Counted from the first letter of the stretch, positions 8,925 through 18,574 are shown. The stretch: DNA of 64,000 nucleotides from an uncultured Shimia sp. (GCF_947493595.1 NZ_CANLRL010000002.1:496001-560000); one strand, 5' to 3'. Notes: generated by a model from the letters alone, not told the origin. A program made the numbers and translations.

Positions 8925-9595
8925 TGCTGGACAGCGTTGATCTGAGCGACCTGAGAGCGGCTCTGCGCTCGGAAGCGGCGGAGCGCATGGCGCAGGACAG
9001 CGCGCATGATCTGGCGCATTTGGATCGGGTTTGGACCGCGGCGCAGGCGTTGTCAGAGGCAGAGGGGGGCGCCGATTTGCGGGTGCTGCTCGGGGCGAGT
9101 TATCTGCATGATCTGGTGAACCTGCCCAAGGATTCGCCGCACCGCGCGCGGGCCAGTACCATGGCAGCGGGTGCAGCGGCGCCGATTTTACGCAGTCATG
9201 GCTTTACCAATCACGAGGTGGCCGCGGCGCAGCATGCCATTGCCACGCATAGTTTCTCCGCTGGCTTGAAGCCTAAGTCATTGGAAGCGCGAATTTTGCG
9301 GGATGCGGACCGGCTGGACGCGCTAGGCGCGATTGGCATTGCGCGCACCTTTGCCGTTGGCGGGGCTTTGGGGCGGGCGCTTTATGATGAGGATGACCCG
9401 TTTGCTGAGCATCGGGATTTGGATGACGGCGCCTGGGCATTGGATCATTGGCCGGTGAAGCTGTTCCGGTTGCCGGAGGATATGCAGACCGTGGCCGGGA
9501 AAATGACCGCCGAAGAACGGGTGGCGGAGATGCGGGCCTATGCGCAGGTTTTGGCGGGTGAGTTGGGTCGTGACTTGCCAGAAAGCTGGGCGTAA
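8924..9595 (+). CDS. HD-domain metal-dependent phosphohydrolase
   Basis: This 223-residue protein has the HD superfamily metal site. The first histidine is in DLAHLDRVW, the HD pair in SYLHDLVNLP (about residues 63-64), a further histidine in HAIATHSF, and the final aspartate in ILRDADRLDALGAIG. It resembles the YedJ-like group of small nucleotidase/phosphodiesterase enzymes. It starts inside the stop codon of aroC and so is co-translated with it. The substrate is not predictable from sequence. Confidence 0.85.
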   Translation: MLDSVDLSDLRAALRSEAAERMAQDSAHDLAHLDRVWTAAQALSEAEGGADLRVLLGASYLHDLVNLPKDSPHRARASTMAAGAAAPILRSHGFTNHEVAAAQHAIATHSFSAGLKPKSLEARILRDADRLDALGAIGIARTFAVGGALGRALYDEDDPFAEHRDLDDGAWALDHWPVKLFRLPEDMQTVAGKMTAEERVAEMRAYAQVLAGELGRDLPESWA

Positions 9596-9600
9596 GCGCC

Positions 9601-10524
9601 TTAGCCTTGGGGTGTGATACCAGGGCGGGCTTTGCCGCGTTGCAGACCCAGTTGACGTTCCCGCCAGATAATCAGGATGCCGGCTGAGATGACGATTGCT
9701 GCACCAACAAGCATTTGCGGCGTTGGGATTTCTGAGAACCAGACGTAGCCGATCACAATCGCAAACAACATCGCCACATAGTCAAACGGGGCCACCACAG
9801 ACGCGGGTGCAAACCGGTAACATGATGTCAGCATGATTTGCGCCACACCGCCAATGAGGCCAGCGGTGACCAGAAGCGCGGCCTGTTCCCAGGTTGGGAT
9901 GACCCAGCCAAACGGCAGGGTGAGCAGCGATAGGCAGGAGGCGGTGAGTGAGAAGTAGAACACAATCGCCGAGGTCTGGTCCGTCTGCACCAGCTTGCGG
10001 ATGTGGATTTGCGCCAAGGCTCGAAACAGAGCAGAACCCAGCACCAGCATGACGCCAACTGTGGCCATGGCGGAGGCCTGATCCGCGTCAAAGATGGTCA
10101 GGCGCGGCCAGAGCACCACCGTCACGCCAATCAGACCAATGCCAACAGCCGTCAGGCGGAAGGCGCGGACCTCTTCGCCCAGAAACATGGCGGCAAAGAT
10201 CACGGTCATTAGCGGTGCGGCAAAGCCAATGGCGGTAACTTCGGGCAGGGGCAGCAGGCCGAGCGCGGCGAAGTTCATGGCCATGGATGTGGTACCAATC
10301 ACCCCACGCCAGACATGGCCCATGGCGTTGGTCACGCGCAGGCCTTGCGGCATTTCTCCGCGCTGTAGGAGCCAGATGAAGATCACAAACAAGGCGAAGA
10401 AAGACCGAAAGAAGACAGCTTGGCCAGCGGGCACTTCATCAGCGGTGGCTTTGATCAGCGCGGCCATGACGGAGAAGAGCGCAATAGCTGTGATCTTGAA
10501 GGCAATGCCTTTGAGCGGTTGCAT
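9601..10524 (-). CDS. EamA/RhaT-family DMT transporter
   Basis: The product from the ATG at 10524 has 307 residues with ten hydrophobic helices in two EamA repeats and a typical start MQPLKGIAFKITAIALFSVM. The frame stays open 40 codons further upstream, but that part is proline-rich, lacks helices and is rejected. It belongs to the DMT group found widely in Rhodobacteraceae; the cargo is unknown. It is divergent from the malonyl-CoA synthetase gene with about 118 nt between starts, and its stop lies 5 nt past the HD gene. Confidence 0.88.
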   Translation of the reverse strand: MQPLKGIAFKITAIALFSVMAALIKATADEVPAGQAVFFRSFFALFVIFIWLLQRGEMPQGLRVTNAMGHVWRGVIGTTSMAMNFAALGLLPLPEVTAIGFAAPLMTVIFAAMFLGEEVRAFRLTAVGIGLIGVTVVLWPRLTIFDADQASAMATVGVMLVLGSALFRALAQIHIRKLVQTDQTSAIVFYFSLTASCLSLLTLPFGWVIPTWEQAALLVTAGLIGGVAQIMLTSCYRFAPASVVAPFDYVAMLFAIVIGYVWFSEIPTPQMLVGAAIVISAGILIIWRERQLGLQRGKARPGITPQG

Positions 10525-10642
10525 GGGATGTCCGAAAATTGGGGTTGGCCGGACTGTGGCGCAGGGGCGCAGGAATGACAAGGTGGGCTTGATCTTTGGC
10601 GGGGGAGCGGGAAAGGTCCGTGCCAAATACGGAGGGGCCGCC

Positions 10643-12145
10643 ATGTATCAGGACAACTATTTGATTGCCGCGTTAAGCGCATCCGCCGAAGGGCGTGGGC
10701 GTGAGGTGTTTGCCGAGGTGCCGGGGCAAGATCCGGTGACTTTCGGCGGGCTGTTTGCCGGAGCGGAGCGCATGGCGGCGGCTTTGGTATCACAGGGGGT
10801 GCAACCGGGAGACCGCGTGGCGGTGCAGGTGGAAAAGACGATTGAGGCGATCCAGCTCTATCTCGGCACGGTCATGGCGGGTGGCGTGTTTTTGCCGTTG
10901 AACACGGCCTATACGACCTCTGAGGTGGCCTATTTTCTTGGCGATGCCAAGCCGCGTGTTGTGGTCTGTGATCCGACTAAGGCGGAGGAGATCACCCCGA
11001 TTGCCGAAGACGCAGCGGTGCTGACGCTGGATGGGGCTGGGCAGGGCAGCCTGGCCGATCTGGCGGATGGGCAAACAGGGTTTGAGCCGGTTGCGCGGGG
11101 GGCGGATGATCTGGCGGCGATCCTCTATACCTCGGGCACAACGGGGCGCTCCAAAGGGGCGATGTTGAGCCATGATAACCTGCTGTCCAACTCTGAAACG
11201 CTGCGCGACTACTGGCGCTTCACCAGAGACGACGTGCTGATCCACGCCTTGCCGATCTTCCACACCCACGGGCTGTTTGTGGCGACCAATGTGGCTTTGT
11301 TGTCCGGGGCGTCGGTGGTGTTTCTGGCGAAGTTTGATGCGGATGCGATTTTGGAGGCCATGCCCAAGGCGAGCAGCCTGATGGGTGTGCCAACCTTCTA
11401 CACGCGGCTTTTGAAAGACGCGCGGCTGACCAAAGAGCAAGCGGCCAATATGCGGCTGTTCATTTCCGGCTCTGCCCCGCTTTTGGTGGACACGCATGAG
11501 CAATGGGAAGCGCGCACGGGCCATCGCATTCTGGAGCGCTACGGCATGACCGAAACCAATATGAGCACGTCCAATCCCTATGAGGGAGAGCGGCGGGCTG
11601 GCACGGTGGGCTTCCCGTTGCCGGGTGTTGCGGCGCGTATTTGTGCGGATGGTGTTCAGGTGGCGCAAGGCGAGATTGGCGTGCTCGAAGTGCGCGGGCG
11701 CAATGTCTTCCAAGGCTATTGGCAGATGCCGGAGAAGACAGCGGAGGAGCTATTGCCAGATGGGTGGTTCATCACGGGCGATTTGGCCAAGGTCGATGCG
11801 GATGGTTATGTGACCATCGTAGGGCGCTCCAAGGATCTGGTGATCACTGGCGGGTTCAACGTGTACCCCAAAGAAATCGAGGCGCTGATTGATGATCTTG
11901 ATGGCGTGCTGGAAAGCGCGGTCATAGGCGTGTCACATGCGGATTTTGGCGAAGCGGTGGTGGCCGTGGTGGTGCGTTCTGATCCAACGCTGACAGAGAC
12001 GCAGGTGAGTGAGCCGTTGGCCAAGAGTCTGGCCAAGTTCAAACAGCCGAAACAGGTGATCTTCTTGCCCGAGTTGCCACGCAACACCATGGGAAAGGTC
12101 CAGAAAAAAGCGCTGCGCGAGAGCTACGCGGAGTTGTTTTCCTAA
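10643..12145 (+). CDS. matB: Malonyl-CoA synthetase (MatB-like, AMP-forming)
   Basis: The 500-residue protein is an ANL-superfamily acyl-CoA synthetase. It has the P-loop YTSGTTGRSKGA (about residues 158-169), the adenylate motif YGMTE, the hinge region GRSKDLVITGGFNVYPKEIE, and a C-terminal catalytic lysine in NTMGKVQKKAL. Length and sequence style fit MatB, which joins malonate, CoA and ATP to give malonyl-CoA. A GGAGG site at 10631 supports the ATG at 10643; the in-frame extension upstream reads antisense to the transporter. No malonate carrier or decarboxylase gene is adjacent, so the substrate call rests on family resemblance. Confidence 0.82.
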   Translation: MYQDNYLIAALSASAEGRGREVFAEVPGQDPVTFGGLFAGAERMAAALVSQGVQPGDRVAVQVEKTIEAIQLYLGTVMAGGVFLPLNTAYTTSEVAYFLGDAKPRVVVCDPTKAEEITPIAEDAAVLTLDGAGQGSLADLADGQTGFEPVARGADDLAAILYTSGTTGRSKGAMLSHDNLLSNSETLRDYWRFTRDDVLIHALPIFHTHGLFVATNVALLSGASVVFLAKFDADAILEAMPKASSLMGVPTFYTRLLKDARLTKEQAANMRLFISGSAPLLVDTHEQWEARTGHRILERYGMTETNMSTSNPYEGERRAGTVGFPLPGVAARICADGVQVAQGEIGVLEVRGRNVFQGYWQMPEKTAEELLPDGWFITGDLAKVDADGYVTIVGRSKDLVITGGFNVYPKEIEALIDDLDGVLESAVIGVSHADFGEAVVAVVVRSDPTLTETQVSEPLAKSLAKFKQPKQVIFLPELPRNTMGKVQKKALRESYAELFS

Positions 12146-12153
12146 ACCTGGCC

Positions 12154-12216
12154 CTTCATTTGACCAAAAATATCCCGGGGTGGGCCCATCGAAGATGGGA
12201 CAGGGGCAGCGCCCCT
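12154..12216 (+). repeat. Dispersed intergenic repeat, copy A
   Basis: A segment beginning CTTCATTTGACC, running through AAAAATATCCCGGGG and ending in an AGGGGC-AGC-GCCCCT hairpin recurs in related form at 18575-18622 (opposite strand) and 22556-22601. Each copy lies just beyond a stop codon. It probably acts as a transcript-end or mRNA-stability element, but this is inferred from position only. Confidence 0.6.
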
Positions 12217-12224
12217 CAGAAAGC

Positions 12225-12248
12225 AAAACGGGGGCCAAATGGCCCCCG
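12225..12248 (-). terminator. Rho-independent terminator of ilvE
   Basis: An 8-bp perfect stem (CGGGGGCC at 12229-12236 with GGCCCCCG at 12241-12248) has a four-base loop. Read on the minus strand it is followed by TTTT (12225-12228). It lies 23 nt beyond the ilvE stop, in the right orientation. Confidence 0.75.
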
Positions 12249-12271
12249 CTTCTGTTTGACTGTCAGCCGTC

Positions 12272-13141
12272 TTACGCGCGCACCAGCTTCTCATAAGATT
12301 CCGCGATGTCGCGGGTGATGTCGCCAACCTCAAAAGTGTAGTCGCCAATCTGGCCCACTGGGGTGACTTCGGCAGCAGTGCCGGTCAGCCAGCATTGTTC
12401 AAAATCCGCCATTTCTTCGGGCATGATGTGACGCTCGATCACGGTGATGCCTTTGTCCTTGAGCATGCCAATTACGGTCTGACGGGTGATGCCATTCAGG
12501 AAACTGTCCGGCAGCGGGGTGTGCACTTCGCCATCTTTCACAAAGAAGATGTTGGCGCCGGTCGCTTCAGCCACGTACCCACGGTAGTCCATGAACAGCG
12601 CGTCAGAGCAGCCTTTGGCCTCTGCCTTGTGCTTGGAGATGGTGCAGATCATGTAGAGACCTGCGGCCTTGGCGTGGACCGGGATGGTTTCCGGGCTTGG
12701 GCGTTTCCATTCTGCAATGTCGAGCTTGGCGCCCTGCATTTTGGCGTCGCCGTAATACGCGCCCCAGGCCCAAACGGCGATGGCAACACGGACAGGGTTG
12801 GCCGCAGAGGCAACCCCCATGTCGTCCCCGGAGCCACGCCAGACAACCACGCGTACATAGGCGTCTTTCAGGCCGGACTTCTTCAGGGTTTCCTGCTTGG
12901 CCGCTTCCAACTCGTCCAGCGAGATTGGCATTGGCATGTCCAGCGATTCCGCGGATTTGAACAGGCGCTCGTTGTGCTCGCGGCTTTTGAAAATCTTGCC
13001 GTTGTAGGCGCGTTCACCTTCAAAGACCGAGCTGGCATAGTGCAGAGCATGGCTCAGGACGTGCACCTTGGCCTCGCGCCAATCCACAAATTCGCCATCC
13101 ATCCAGATGACGCCGTCACGATCGTCATATGCACCAGCCAT
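12272..13141 (-). CDS. ilvE: Branched-chain amino acid aminotransferase
   Basis: The 289-residue product from the ATG at 13141 (MAGAYDDRDGVIWMDGEFV) is a fold-type IV PLP enzyme. It shows the SSVFEGERAYNG segment, a lysine-bearing stretch in the middle and the C-terminal GYVAEATGANIFFV motif. It exchanges the amino group between glutamate and leucine, isoleucine or valine. The frame runs another 81 codons upstream with no family content, so the shorter start is chosen. It stands alone with its own terminator and is divergent from petP. Confidence 0.92.
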   Translation of the reverse strand: MAGAYDDRDGVIWMDGEFVDWREAKVHVLSHALHYASSVFEGERAYNGKIFKSREHNERLFKSAESLDMPMPISLDELEAAKQETLKKSGLKDAYVRVVVWRGSGDDMGVASAANPVRVAIAVWAWGAYYGDAKMQGAKLDIAEWKRPSPETIPVHAKAAGLYMICTISKHKAEAKGCSDALFMDYRGYVAEATGANIFFVKDGEVHTPLPDSFLNGITRQTVIGMLKDKGITVIERHIMPEEMADFEQCWLTGTAAEVTPVGQIGDYTFEVGDITRDIAESYEKLVRA

Positions 13142-13270
13142 GGTCGTTCCTTTCGCTTTCCAAAATGCGTTCAGTTTTTCATTTGTTGCGCACCATATGG
13201 CCGAACCGGTCATAAAATTGCGCAAAACCTGCGATTCGCTATCAGTTAGCGCTTGGAGTGTCAACAAAGC

Positions 13271-13305
13271 TGACGTATTGTGACGGTCAAACCCGTCAAT
13301 TGTGA
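13271..13305. promoter_or_regulatory. Candidate operator upstream of petP
   Basis: ATTGTGA occurs twice, at 13277-13283 and 13299-13305, 22 bp apart (two helical turns). Between them lies an inverted repeat GACGG/CCGTC (13282-13286 and 13293-13297). The MarR-family protein encoded just downstream could bind here to regulate its own operon. Binding is inferred. Confidence 0.35.
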
Positions 13306-13319
13306 TGTTGGGAGGCCAA

Positions 13320-13817
13320 ATGAGCGATCCAATTCGGAGTGAGAACCTGCTGTATCTCACCGATGAGCAGCTCCGGCAGGGCATTGAGGCGATGTATTTT
13401 GCCTATAGGGGGTTTACGGCGGACCCGGACCGAATCCTTGAGAGCATGGCCTATGGCCGCGCGCATCACCGGGCAATCCACTTCATCAACCGCGCACCGG
13501 GCACCACGGTGACCAACTTGCTCGACATTTTGGGCGTGACCAAACAGTCACTCAATCGTGTGTTGCGCACATTGATTGAAGACGGGCTTGTGGAAAGTCG
13601 TGTGGGCACGTCGGATCGCCGGGAGCGGAACCTGTTTCTCACTGAAGCGGGCACGGCCCTTGAGCACCGTTTGTCAGATTCACAGCGCGCACGGATGCGC
13701 ACGGCGTTTCGGGAAGCAGGTCCAGAGGATGTGGCCGGGTTTCGGCGGGTGCTTGAGGCGATGATGGAAGGCGAAATGAAGCGACAGTATAGATCCTTGC
13801 GCGAGTCAGGCAAATGA
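13320..13817 (+). CDS. petP: MarR-family regulator, PetP-like
   Basis: This 165-residue winged-helix protein has the MarR layout: an N-terminal dimerisation helix, a recognition region around TNLLDILGVTKQSLNRVLRTL and a wing RVGTSDRRERNLFLTEAG with the family DRR motif. It overlaps an OmpR-type response regulator by 4 nt. In Rhodobacter capsulatus a MarR-like petP gene precedes petR, a response regulator needed for cytochrome bc1 formation, and this pair matches that arrangement. The ATG at 13320 is preceded by GGAGG at 13311. Here no bc1 (fbcFBC/petABC) genes follow. Confidence 0.72.
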   Translation: MSDPIRSENLLYLTDEQLRQGIEAMYFAYRGFTADPDRILESMAYGRAHHRAIHFINRAPGTTVTNLLDILGVTKQSLNRVLRTLIEDGLVESRVGTSDRRERNLFLTEAGTALEHRLSDSQRARMRTAFREAGPEDVAGFRRVLEAMMEGEMKRQYRSLRESGK

Positions 13818-14515
13818 AAGACATCGCGCCTCACCTACTGATTGTGGATGATGACGAACGCATTCGGGAGCTTCTGCGGAAGTTTTTGATGCGCAATGGG
13901 TTTCTGGTGTCAGCGGCCCGCGATGCGGCGCATGCGCGGCGGATTCTGTCTGGTCTGGATTTTGATCTGATTGTGCTGGACGTGATGATGCCGGGCGAAG
14001 ATGGCATGAGCCTGACCCGTGGCATTCGCGAGACCTCGCAGACGCCGGTTTTATTGCTAACCGCCAAAGGGGAAACCGAAGATCGGATTGCCGGACTTGA
14101 GGCGGGGGCAGATGACTATCTTGCCAAACCGTTTGAGCCAAAAGAGCTGCTCCTGCGCATCAACGCGATCCTGCGGCGCATGCCGGAGGTTGATGAGGCG
14201 TCCACGGTGCCCAAGGTGCTGCATCTGGGTGGCATTCGCTACGATATCGATCGGGGCGAGATGTGGCAGGGCGAGGAGCCTGTGCGGCTGACCGCAACCG
14301 AAAGCCAGTTGATGAAGATTTTCTCCAAGACGCCGGGTGAAGCCGTGAGCCGGGGCAAGTTGGTCGAAGAGCTGGGTCGCGACAAAGGCCAAGCGCAGGA
14401 GCGGGCGGTGGATGTGCAGATCACCCGTTTGCGGCGCAAACTCGAAGAAGATCCGAAGCAACCGCGCTACCTGCAGACCGTGCGCGGGGCGGGGTACATG
14501 CTGGCGCCGGATTGA
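13814..14515 (+). CDS. petR: OmpR-family response regulator, PetR-like
   Basis: The 233-residue protein has a receiver domain (VDDDERIRELL, phospho-acceptor aspartate in LIVLDVMMPGEDG near residue 55, TAKGETEDR, KPFEP) and a C-terminal OmpR winged helix ending RRKLEEDPKQPRYLQTVRG. It starts inside the end of the MarR gene. The pair fits petPR, where PetR is linked to respiratory and photosynthetic growth. No cognate histidine kinase gene is next to it. Confidence 0.78.
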   Translation: MKDIAPHLLIVDDDERIRELLRKFLMRNGFLVSAARDAAHARRILSGLDFDLIVLDVMMPGEDGMSLTRGIRETSQTPVLLLTAKGETEDRIAGLEAGADDYLAKPFEPKELLLRINAILRRMPEVDEASTVPKVLHLGGIRYDIDRGEMWQGEEPVRLTATESQLMKIFSKTPGEAVSRGKLVEELGRDKGQAQERAVDVQITRLRRKLEEDPKQPRYLQTVRGAGYMLAPD

Positions 14516-14561
14516 TCCGGCCGCGTAGCAAGCGCGACATATAGAATTGGGGGGGGATGGC

Positions 14562-15497
14562 ATGGCCACAGCGTTGTTCAGTCACGAAAGTTCGTTGAAT
14601 CACCAAACGCCGCCAGGCCACGCGGAGCAGGTTGCGCGGATCGAGCATATTCAGACAGCTTTGAAGGCGGCCAAGTTCGACGGGTTGGATCGGCGCGAGG
14701 CGCCAGAGTGTTCGGACGCGGATATTCTGTTGTGCCATCCGAAAAGCCATCTGGAGGCCATCACAGCGGCAGAGCCGGAGAGTGGCATCATTGCGTTGGA
14801 TGAGGACACACATATGTCGCCCGGCTCAACACTGGCGGCGCGGTACGGGGTTGGCGGGTGTCTGGCGGCTGTGGATGCGGTGTTGGCCGGTGAGGTGGGC
14901 AACGCCTTCGTGGCCTGCCGTCCGCCAGGGCACCATGCGGAGCAAAGTAAGCCGATGGGTTTTTGTCTGTTTGGCACGGCGGCCATTGCGGCCAAACATG
15001 CGCTGGAGCGCCATGGGTTAAGCCGGGTGGCGGTGGTAGATTTTGATGTGCACCACGGCAACGGCACGCAGGCATTGTTGTGGGATGAGCCCCGCAGCTT
15101 GTTCATTGGCAGTCATCAGAACCCTCTTTGGCCGGGCACCGGTATGCCGGAGGAAACTGGCGCACAGAACAATGTGATGAACTTGCCGTTGCCGCCGCAC
15201 AGTGATGGGCGGCTGATGCGAGCGACTTATGAGGCGCAGGTGTTTCCCGCGTTGGAGGCGTTTCAGCCGGAGTTGTTGATCCTGTCTGCGGGCTTTGATG
15301 CCCACAAAAATGATCCCCTGGCGCAGTTGGAATGGAGTGAGGATGATTTTGTCTGGCTGACGCAGAAGCTTTGTGATGTGGCGGACCAACATTGTAACGG
15401 GCGCGTGGTCTCGACTTTGGAAGGTGGATATGATCTGAACGCTTTGGCAGCGTCGGTGGCGGCGCATGTCGGGGTTTTGATGGAGAGAGCCAAATGA
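14562..15497 (+). CDS. Histone-deacetylase-family (arginase/deacetylase fold) hydrolase
   Basis: This 311-residue protein carries the class II histone deacetylase signature: RPPGHHAE (about residues 121-128) with the tandem active-site histidines, VDFDVHHGNGTQ with zinc ligands Asp and His, and LSAGFDAHKNDPLAQ with the third zinc ligand. Bacterial members deacetylate acetylpolyamines or other small amides and possibly proteins. The ATG at 14562 follows a run of seven Gs. It overlaps xseB by 4 nt, so it belongs to the xseB-ispA-dxs operon, though the reason is not obvious. Confidence 0.88.
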   Translation: MATALFSHESSLNHQTPPGHAEQVARIEHIQTALKAAKFDGLDRREAPECSDADILLCHPKSHLEAITAAEPESGIIALDEDTHMSPGSTLAARYGVGGCLAAVDAVLAGEVGNAFVACRPPGHHAEQSKPMGFCLFGTAAIAAKHALERHGLSRVAVVDFDVHHGNGTQALLWDEPRSLFIGSHQNPLWPGTGMPEETGAQNNVMNLPLPPHSDGRLMRATYEAQVFPALEAFQPELLILSAGFDAHKNDPLAQLEWSEDDFVWLTQKLCDVADQHCNGRVVSTLEGGYDLNALAASVAAHVGVLMERAK

Positions 15498-15736
15498 GTG
15501 ACACACCTGTGGAAGAGATGAGCTTTGAAGCGGCGATGCGCGAGCTGGAACAGGTTGTGGGCCAGTTGGAGCGTGGTGACGTGGAGCTGGAGAAATCCAT
15601 TGCGTTGTATGAGCGCGGGGCCGCGTTGAAAGCCCGCTGTGAGGCGAAGCTCAAAGAGGCCGAAGAAAAGGTCGCGGCGATCACATTGGATGGCAATGGC
15701 ACCCCGGCCGGTTTGACACCGGTTGAGGGCATGTAA
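15494..15736 (+). CDS. xseB: Exodeoxyribonuclease VII small subunit
   Basis: The 80-residue protein has the XseB pattern: FEAAMRELEQVVGQLERGDVELEKSIALYERG, a helical hairpin that binds the C-terminus of the large subunit XseA. The enzyme degrades single-stranded DNA to oligonucleotides. xseB-ispA-dxs is a widely conserved order. It overlaps the previous gene by 4 nt; the large subunit is not in the window. Confidence 0.93.
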   Translation: MSDTPVEEMSFEAAMRELEQVVGQLERGDVELEKSIALYERGAALKARCEAKLKEAEEKVAAITLDGNGTPAGLTPVEGM

Positions 15737-15749
15737 GCGTCCCTCAGTG

Positions 15750-16619
15750 ATGTTTGAGACACGTCTGAAAGAAGCCGCCGCACAGGTGGAGGCCCATCTG
15801 CTTGAAGTCATGAAGCCATTTGGCGAGCTGCCGGTGGTGGAGGCCATGCGCTATGCCAGCGCGGGTGGCAAGCGGCTGCGGGCGTTTCTGGTGCTGGAAA
15901 GTGCGCGGTTGCATGGGGTTGATTCCCAACAGGCGATCTGGCCAGCAACGGCGATTGAGGCGATGCACGCTTATTCGCTGGTACATGATGATCTGCCCTG
16001 CATGGATGACGACGACATGCGGCGCGGGCTGCCGACCACGCATATCAAGTGGGATGAATGCACCGCTGTGTTGGCGGGCGATGCCTTGCAGACATTGGCG
16101 TTTGAATGTGTCAGCCGCGATGAGTGCCACGAGGATGCGGCTGTACGGGCCGAGTTGACGGTGTCTTTGGCGCGGGCTGCTGGGGCGCAGGGCATGGTAC
16201 TGGGACAGGCGCTGGATATTGCGGCGGAGACTGCGCCGGTGCCTTTGACGTTGCAAGAGATCACACGCTTGCAGGCGGGCAAGACCGGGGCGTTGATTGC
16301 CTGGTCGGCCACGGCGGGCGCCGTGATGGGCAAGGCGGATATCGAGCCGTTGATGCGTTACTCGCTGGACCTTGGTTTGGCGTTTCAGATTGCCGATGAC
16401 ATTCTGGACGTAGAAGGCGATGCCGCCAAAGTGGGTAAGGCGGTTGGCAAGGATGCGGAGGCGGGCAAAGCCACCTTTGTGTCTCTGCTGGGATTGGAGG
16501 GGGCCAAAACCCGTGCCCGCGACCTTGTGACGGATGCATGTGACGCGCTTTCCATTTACGGTAAGGACGCGGATACCTTGCGGGAGGCGGCACGTTTCGT
16601 TATCTCGCGAGACAGCTAA
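15750..16619 (+). CDS. ispA: (2E,6E)-Farnesyl diphosphate synthase
   Basis: This 289-residue trans-prenyltransferase carries both aspartate-rich motifs: the first as DDLPCMDDDDMRRG (about residues 82-95) and the second as FQIADDILDVEGD (about 216-228). It joins two isopentenyl diphosphates to dimethylallyl diphosphate to give the C15 precursor of quinones, hopanoids and carotenoids. ATG 15750 is chosen because MFETRLKEAAAQVE matches the family start; the ribosome site is weak, so coupling to xseB (13 nt upstream) is likely. It is followed by dxs. Confidence 0.93.
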   Translation: MFETRLKEAAAQVEAHLLEVMKPFGELPVVEAMRYASAGGKRLRAFLVLESARLHGVDSQQAIWPATAIEAMHAYSLVHDDLPCMDDDDMRRGLPTTHIKWDECTAVLAGDALQTLAFECVSRDECHEDAAVRAELTVSLARAAGAQGMVLGQALDIAAETAPVPLTLQEITRLQAGKTGALIAWSATAGAVMGKADIEPLMRYSLDLGLAFQIADDILDVEGDAAKVGKAVGKDAEAGKATFVSLLGLEGAKTRARDLVTDACDALSIYGKDADTLREAARFVISRDS

Positions 16620-16634
16620 CCGGAAGGCGCGCCT

Positions 16635-18563
16635 ATGTCAGCGAGACCCCAGACTCCATTGTTGGATCAAGTGACCCTGCCTGAAGACCTGAAACGGTTC
16701 TCAGATAGCGAGTTGACGCAGATTGCACATGAGTTGCGGTCTGAGACCATTTCCGCCGTGAGTGAGACCGGCGGGCATTTGGGCGCCGGGCTTGGTGTTG
16801 TGGAGCTGACGGTGGCCTTGCATGCGGTGTTTGACATGCCGCGCGACAAGCTGATCTGGGATGTAGGCCACCAGTGTTATCCGCATAAGATTTTGACCGG
16901 TCGCCGTGACCGGATTCGCACCCTGCGCCAAGAAGGCGGGCTGTCTGGTTTCACTAAGCGCAGCGAGAGCGTGTTTGACCCGTTTGGCGCGGCGCATAGC
17001 TCGACCTCGATTTCGGCGGCGCTGGGCTTTGCGGTGGCGCGCGATCTGGGCGGACAGTGTGACGGCGGTCTGGGGGATGCGATTGCGGTGATTGGCGATG
17101 GGTCGATCACGGCCGGCATGGCCTATGAGGCGATGAACAACGCGGGTCACTTGGGCAAGCGTATGTTTGTGGTGCTGAACGACAACGACATGTCGATTGC
17201 GCCGCCTGTGGGGGCGATGAGTGAATATCTGTCGCGCCTTTATGCGGGCGAGCCGTTTCAGGAACTGAAATCTGCCGCAAAAGGCGCGGTGAGCCTGTTG
17301 CCGGAACCGTTCCGAGAGGGCGCGAAACGGGCCAAAGATGTGCTGAAGGGCATGACCGTGGGCGGCACGCTGTTTGAGCAGCTGGGATTCTCCTATGTGG
17401 GGCCGATCGACGGGCATGACATGGACCAGCTGTTGCCACTGTTGCGTACCTTGCGTCAGCGCGCGACGGGGCCGGTGTTGCTGCATGTGATCACCAAAAA
17501 GGGCAAAGGCTACGCGCCCGCTGAAGCGGCGCGCGACAAAGGCCACGCCACCGCGAAGTTTGATGTGCCCACGGGCAAGCAGCACAAAGCACCGTCAAAT
17601 GCCCCGAGCTATACCTCGGTGTTTGGCAATGCGCTGGTTGAGGAAGCCGCTGAGGACAGCCGGATTTGTGCGGTCACAGCGGCGATGCCGGATGGCACCG
17701 GGCTGAACCTGTTTGCCGAGCGCTATCCGAGCCGCTGTTTTGATGTGGCGATTGCCGAACAGCATGGCGTGACATTCTCTGCGGCGTTGGCAGCAGGGGG
17801 CATGAAGCCGTTCTGTGCAATGTATTCGACCTTCCTGCAGCGCGGCTATGACCAGGTGGTGCATGATGTGGCCATTCAGCGCCTGCCGGTGCGGTTTGCA
17901 ATTGACCGCGCAGGGCTTGTTGGCGCGGATGGGGCGACCCATGCGGGCAGTTTTGACATTGCCTTTATGGCGAACCTGCCGGGTATGGTGGTTATGGCGG
18001 CGGCGGATGAAGCCGAGCTAAAACATATGGTGGCCACTGCGGCGGCCTATGACGATGGCCCAATTGCGTTCCGCTATCCCCGTGGCGAAGGCGTGGGTGT
18101 GGAGCTGCCGGAGCGCGGCGAGGTGCTGGAGATCGGCAAGGGCCGTGTGGTGAAGGAAGGCAGCCGCGTGGCGCTCCTGTCCTTTGGTACACGTTTGGAA
18201 GAGACCCGTAAGGCGGCAGAGGCGCTGGCAGCACGGGGCATCACACCTACAATTGCGGATGCGCGGTTTGCCAAGCCTTTGGACCGGGACATGATCCTCG
18301 ATCTGGCAGCGAACCATGAGGCGCTGATCACCATTGAAGAAGGTGCTGTCGGTGGCTTTGGCAGCCATGTGGCGCAGCTTCTGGCCGACGAAGGCGCGTT
18401 TGATGGCGGGCTAAAGTACCGCTCGTTGGTGCTGCCGGACACGTTTATTGATCAGGCAAGTCCAAAGGCGATGTATGATGTGGCGGCCATGAATGCTGAG
18501 CAGATCGAAGCCAAGGTGCTGGACACACTGGACATCACAACGCTGGACAGCAAGCGCGCCTAA
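16635..18563 (+). CDS. dxs: 1-Deoxy-D-xylulose-5-phosphate synthase
   Basis: The 642-residue thiamine diphosphate enzyme has the three transketolase-like parts: the TPP-binding region with [14 protein letters not shown] and [14 protein letters not shown], the pyrimidine domain with [15 protein letters not shown], and a C-terminal domain with [12 protein letters not shown]. It condenses pyruvate and glyceraldehyde-3-phosphate, the first step of the MEP isoprenoid route. A GGAAGG site precedes the ATG. It sits 15 nt after ispA. Confidence 0.97.
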   Translation: MSARPQTPLLDQVTLPEDLKRFSDSELTQIAHELRSETISAVSETGGHLGAGLGVVELTVALHAVFDMPRDKLIWDVGHQCYPHKILTGRRDRIRTLRQEGGLSGFTKRSESVFDPFGAAHSSTSISAALGFAVARDLGGQCDGGLGDAIAVIGDGSITAGMAYEAMNNAGHLGKRMFVVLNDNDMSIAPPVGAMSEYLSRLYAGEPFQELKSAAKGAVSLLPEPFREGAKRAKDVLKGMTVGGTLFEQLGFSYVGPIDGHDMDQLLPLLRTLRQRATGPVLLHVITKKGKGYAPAEAARDKGHATAKFDVPTGKQHKAPSNAPSYTSVFGNALVEEAAEDSRICAVTAAMPDGTGLNLFAERYPSRCFDVAIAEQHGVTFSAALAAGGMKPFCAMYSTFLQRGYDQVVHDVAIQRLPVRFAIDRAGLVGADGATHAGSFDIAFMANLPGMVVMAAADEAELKHMVATAAAYDDGPIAFRYPRGEGVGVELPERGEVLEIGKGRVVKEGSRVALLSFGTRLEETRKAAEALAARGITPTIADARFAKPLDRDMILDLAANHEALITIEEGAVGGFGSHVAQLLADEGAFDGGLKYRSLVLPDTFIDQASPKAMYDVAAMNAEQIEAKVLDTLDITTLDSKRA

Positions 18564-18574
18564 AGTGGGTTTGT

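Noticed and set aside
10094-10642. N-terminal extension of the malonyl-CoA synthetase frame
   Set aside because: It is antisense to the DMT transporter and the family N-terminus begins at 10643.
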